A DNA stretch of 6,409 nt, taken from assembly GCA_002451015.1 (NCBI GenBank), contig DKBB01000282.1:504-6912 (forward strand). Reading direction: 5' to 3'. The notes under the pieces are model-generated. The model made no database searches. It saw nothing but the letters and a program-made list of their open reading frames with translations, and was not told where the DNA came from. The DNA is from Acidobacteria bacterium UBA6911. Lineage in GTDB: Bacteria > Acidobacteriota > UBA6911. Position numbers and translations under genes: made by a program. Below are positions 6,041-6,409 of the stretch, piece by piece (the stretch's first letter is position 1; every line of letters starts with the position of its first letter).

Positions 6041-6409
6041 ATGATTAAGAAAAAGAGCATATATTATTGTAAAAAATGTCATAACATCGTCGAAAGCCTA
6101 TGGAACGGGAAAGCTCCACTGATGTGTTGCGGCGAAGAAATGCAGGAGCTTGCTGCAAACACCGTCGACGCGGCCGTGGAAAAACACGTGCCTGTAATCG
6201 AACGCAATGGTAGTACGGTAAAAGTCTGTGTCGGAAGCATAGCGCATCCCATGGAAAAGGATCATTATATTTTGTGTATCGAAGTCCTTGCCGGGGACAA
6301 GGTATACAGACATGATTTCAAAGAAGGCGATACCAAGGCCGAAGCTGTCTTTACAATAGAAGCGACTGACATCGTCGCAAGAGCCTTCTGCAATCTGCAC
6401 GGACTGTGG
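6041..6409 (+). CDS. dfx: desulfoferrodoxin (2Fe superoxide reductase), 3' end cut by window edge
   Basis: Cytoplasmic superoxide reductase that reduces superoxide to hydrogen peroxide without making oxygen, usually with electrons from rubredoxin; typical of anaerobes. Numbering from ATG 6041, the N-terminal desulforedoxin domain has C10, C13, C29 and C30 (YYCKKC and MCC) for the Fe(SCys)4 centre I. The C-terminal domain has E47-K48-H49 (EKHVPV), H69 (AHPM), H75 (DHY), C117 and H120 (FCNLHG), forming the Fe(His)4Cys centre II with the catalytic Glu-Lys pair. These positions agree almost residue for residue with characterised desulfoferrodoxins. The frame has 123 codons and is still open at the last base. 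Homologues end within a few residues of this GLW, so very little is missing. ATG 6041 is preferred over 6038 because GGGG at 6031-6034 then has a 6-nt spacing; an in-frame TAA at 6026-6028 rules out an earlier start. Confidence 0.95.
   Translation, partial: MIKKKSIYYCKKCHNIVESLWNGKAPLMCCGEEMQELAANTVDAAVEKHVPVIERNGSTVKVCVGSIAHPMEKDHYILCIEVLAGDKVYRHDFKEGDTKAEAVFTIEATDIVARAFCNLHGLW

Overview
The window looks like part of the chromosome of an anaerobic or microaerophilic bacterium. Three things suggest this: strong AGGAGG ribosome-binding sites, bacterial Sec signal peptides on two genes, and a desulfoferrodoxin-type superoxide reductase at the right edge. A deltaproteobacterial-type host (Desulfobacterota/Desulfuromonadota) fits best, but this is inference; no rRNA or other taxonomic marker is present. 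G+C is moderate in the genes, and the spacers at 3588-3725 and 5827-6037 are visibly more A+T-rich.

Layout: (1) Positions 1-2867 hold a two-gene plus-strand unit encoding both subunits of the type IIB topoisomerase DNA topoisomerase VI. The ATPase subunit B comes first (its frame is open to the window's left edge), then the DNA-cleaving subunit A 72 bp later. Both carry full sets of catalytic residues, so the A2B2 enzyme should be active. (2) A convergent minus-strand gene (2928-3587) encodes a metal-dependent hydrolase of the cyclase/kynurenine formamidase family. It has its own strong RBS and a plausible promoter in the divergent spacer. (3) Plus-strand genes at 3726-4853 and 4915-5826 encode two exported proteins. 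One is a GH53 endo-beta-1,4-galactanase. The other is a protein of two NTF2/SnoaL-like halves resembling the uncharacterised DUF8021 family. A perfect palindrome followed by six T separates them and reads as an intrinsic terminator. (4) A 214-bp leader with a TATAAT box precedes a 2Fe superoxide reductase gene that runs off the right edge, probably only a few codons short of its stop.

These are four largely independent units, not one pathway. The topoisomerase acts on DNA topology, the cyclase on a small molecule, the GH53/DUF8021 pair outside the cytoplasm, and the superoxide reductase on oxidative stress. I see no mobile element, CRISPR array, RNA gene or clearly undescribed multigene system. 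The least conventional items are an archaeal-type Topo VI in a bacterial setting and the pairing of a lone secreted galactanase with an uncharacterised secreted protein.
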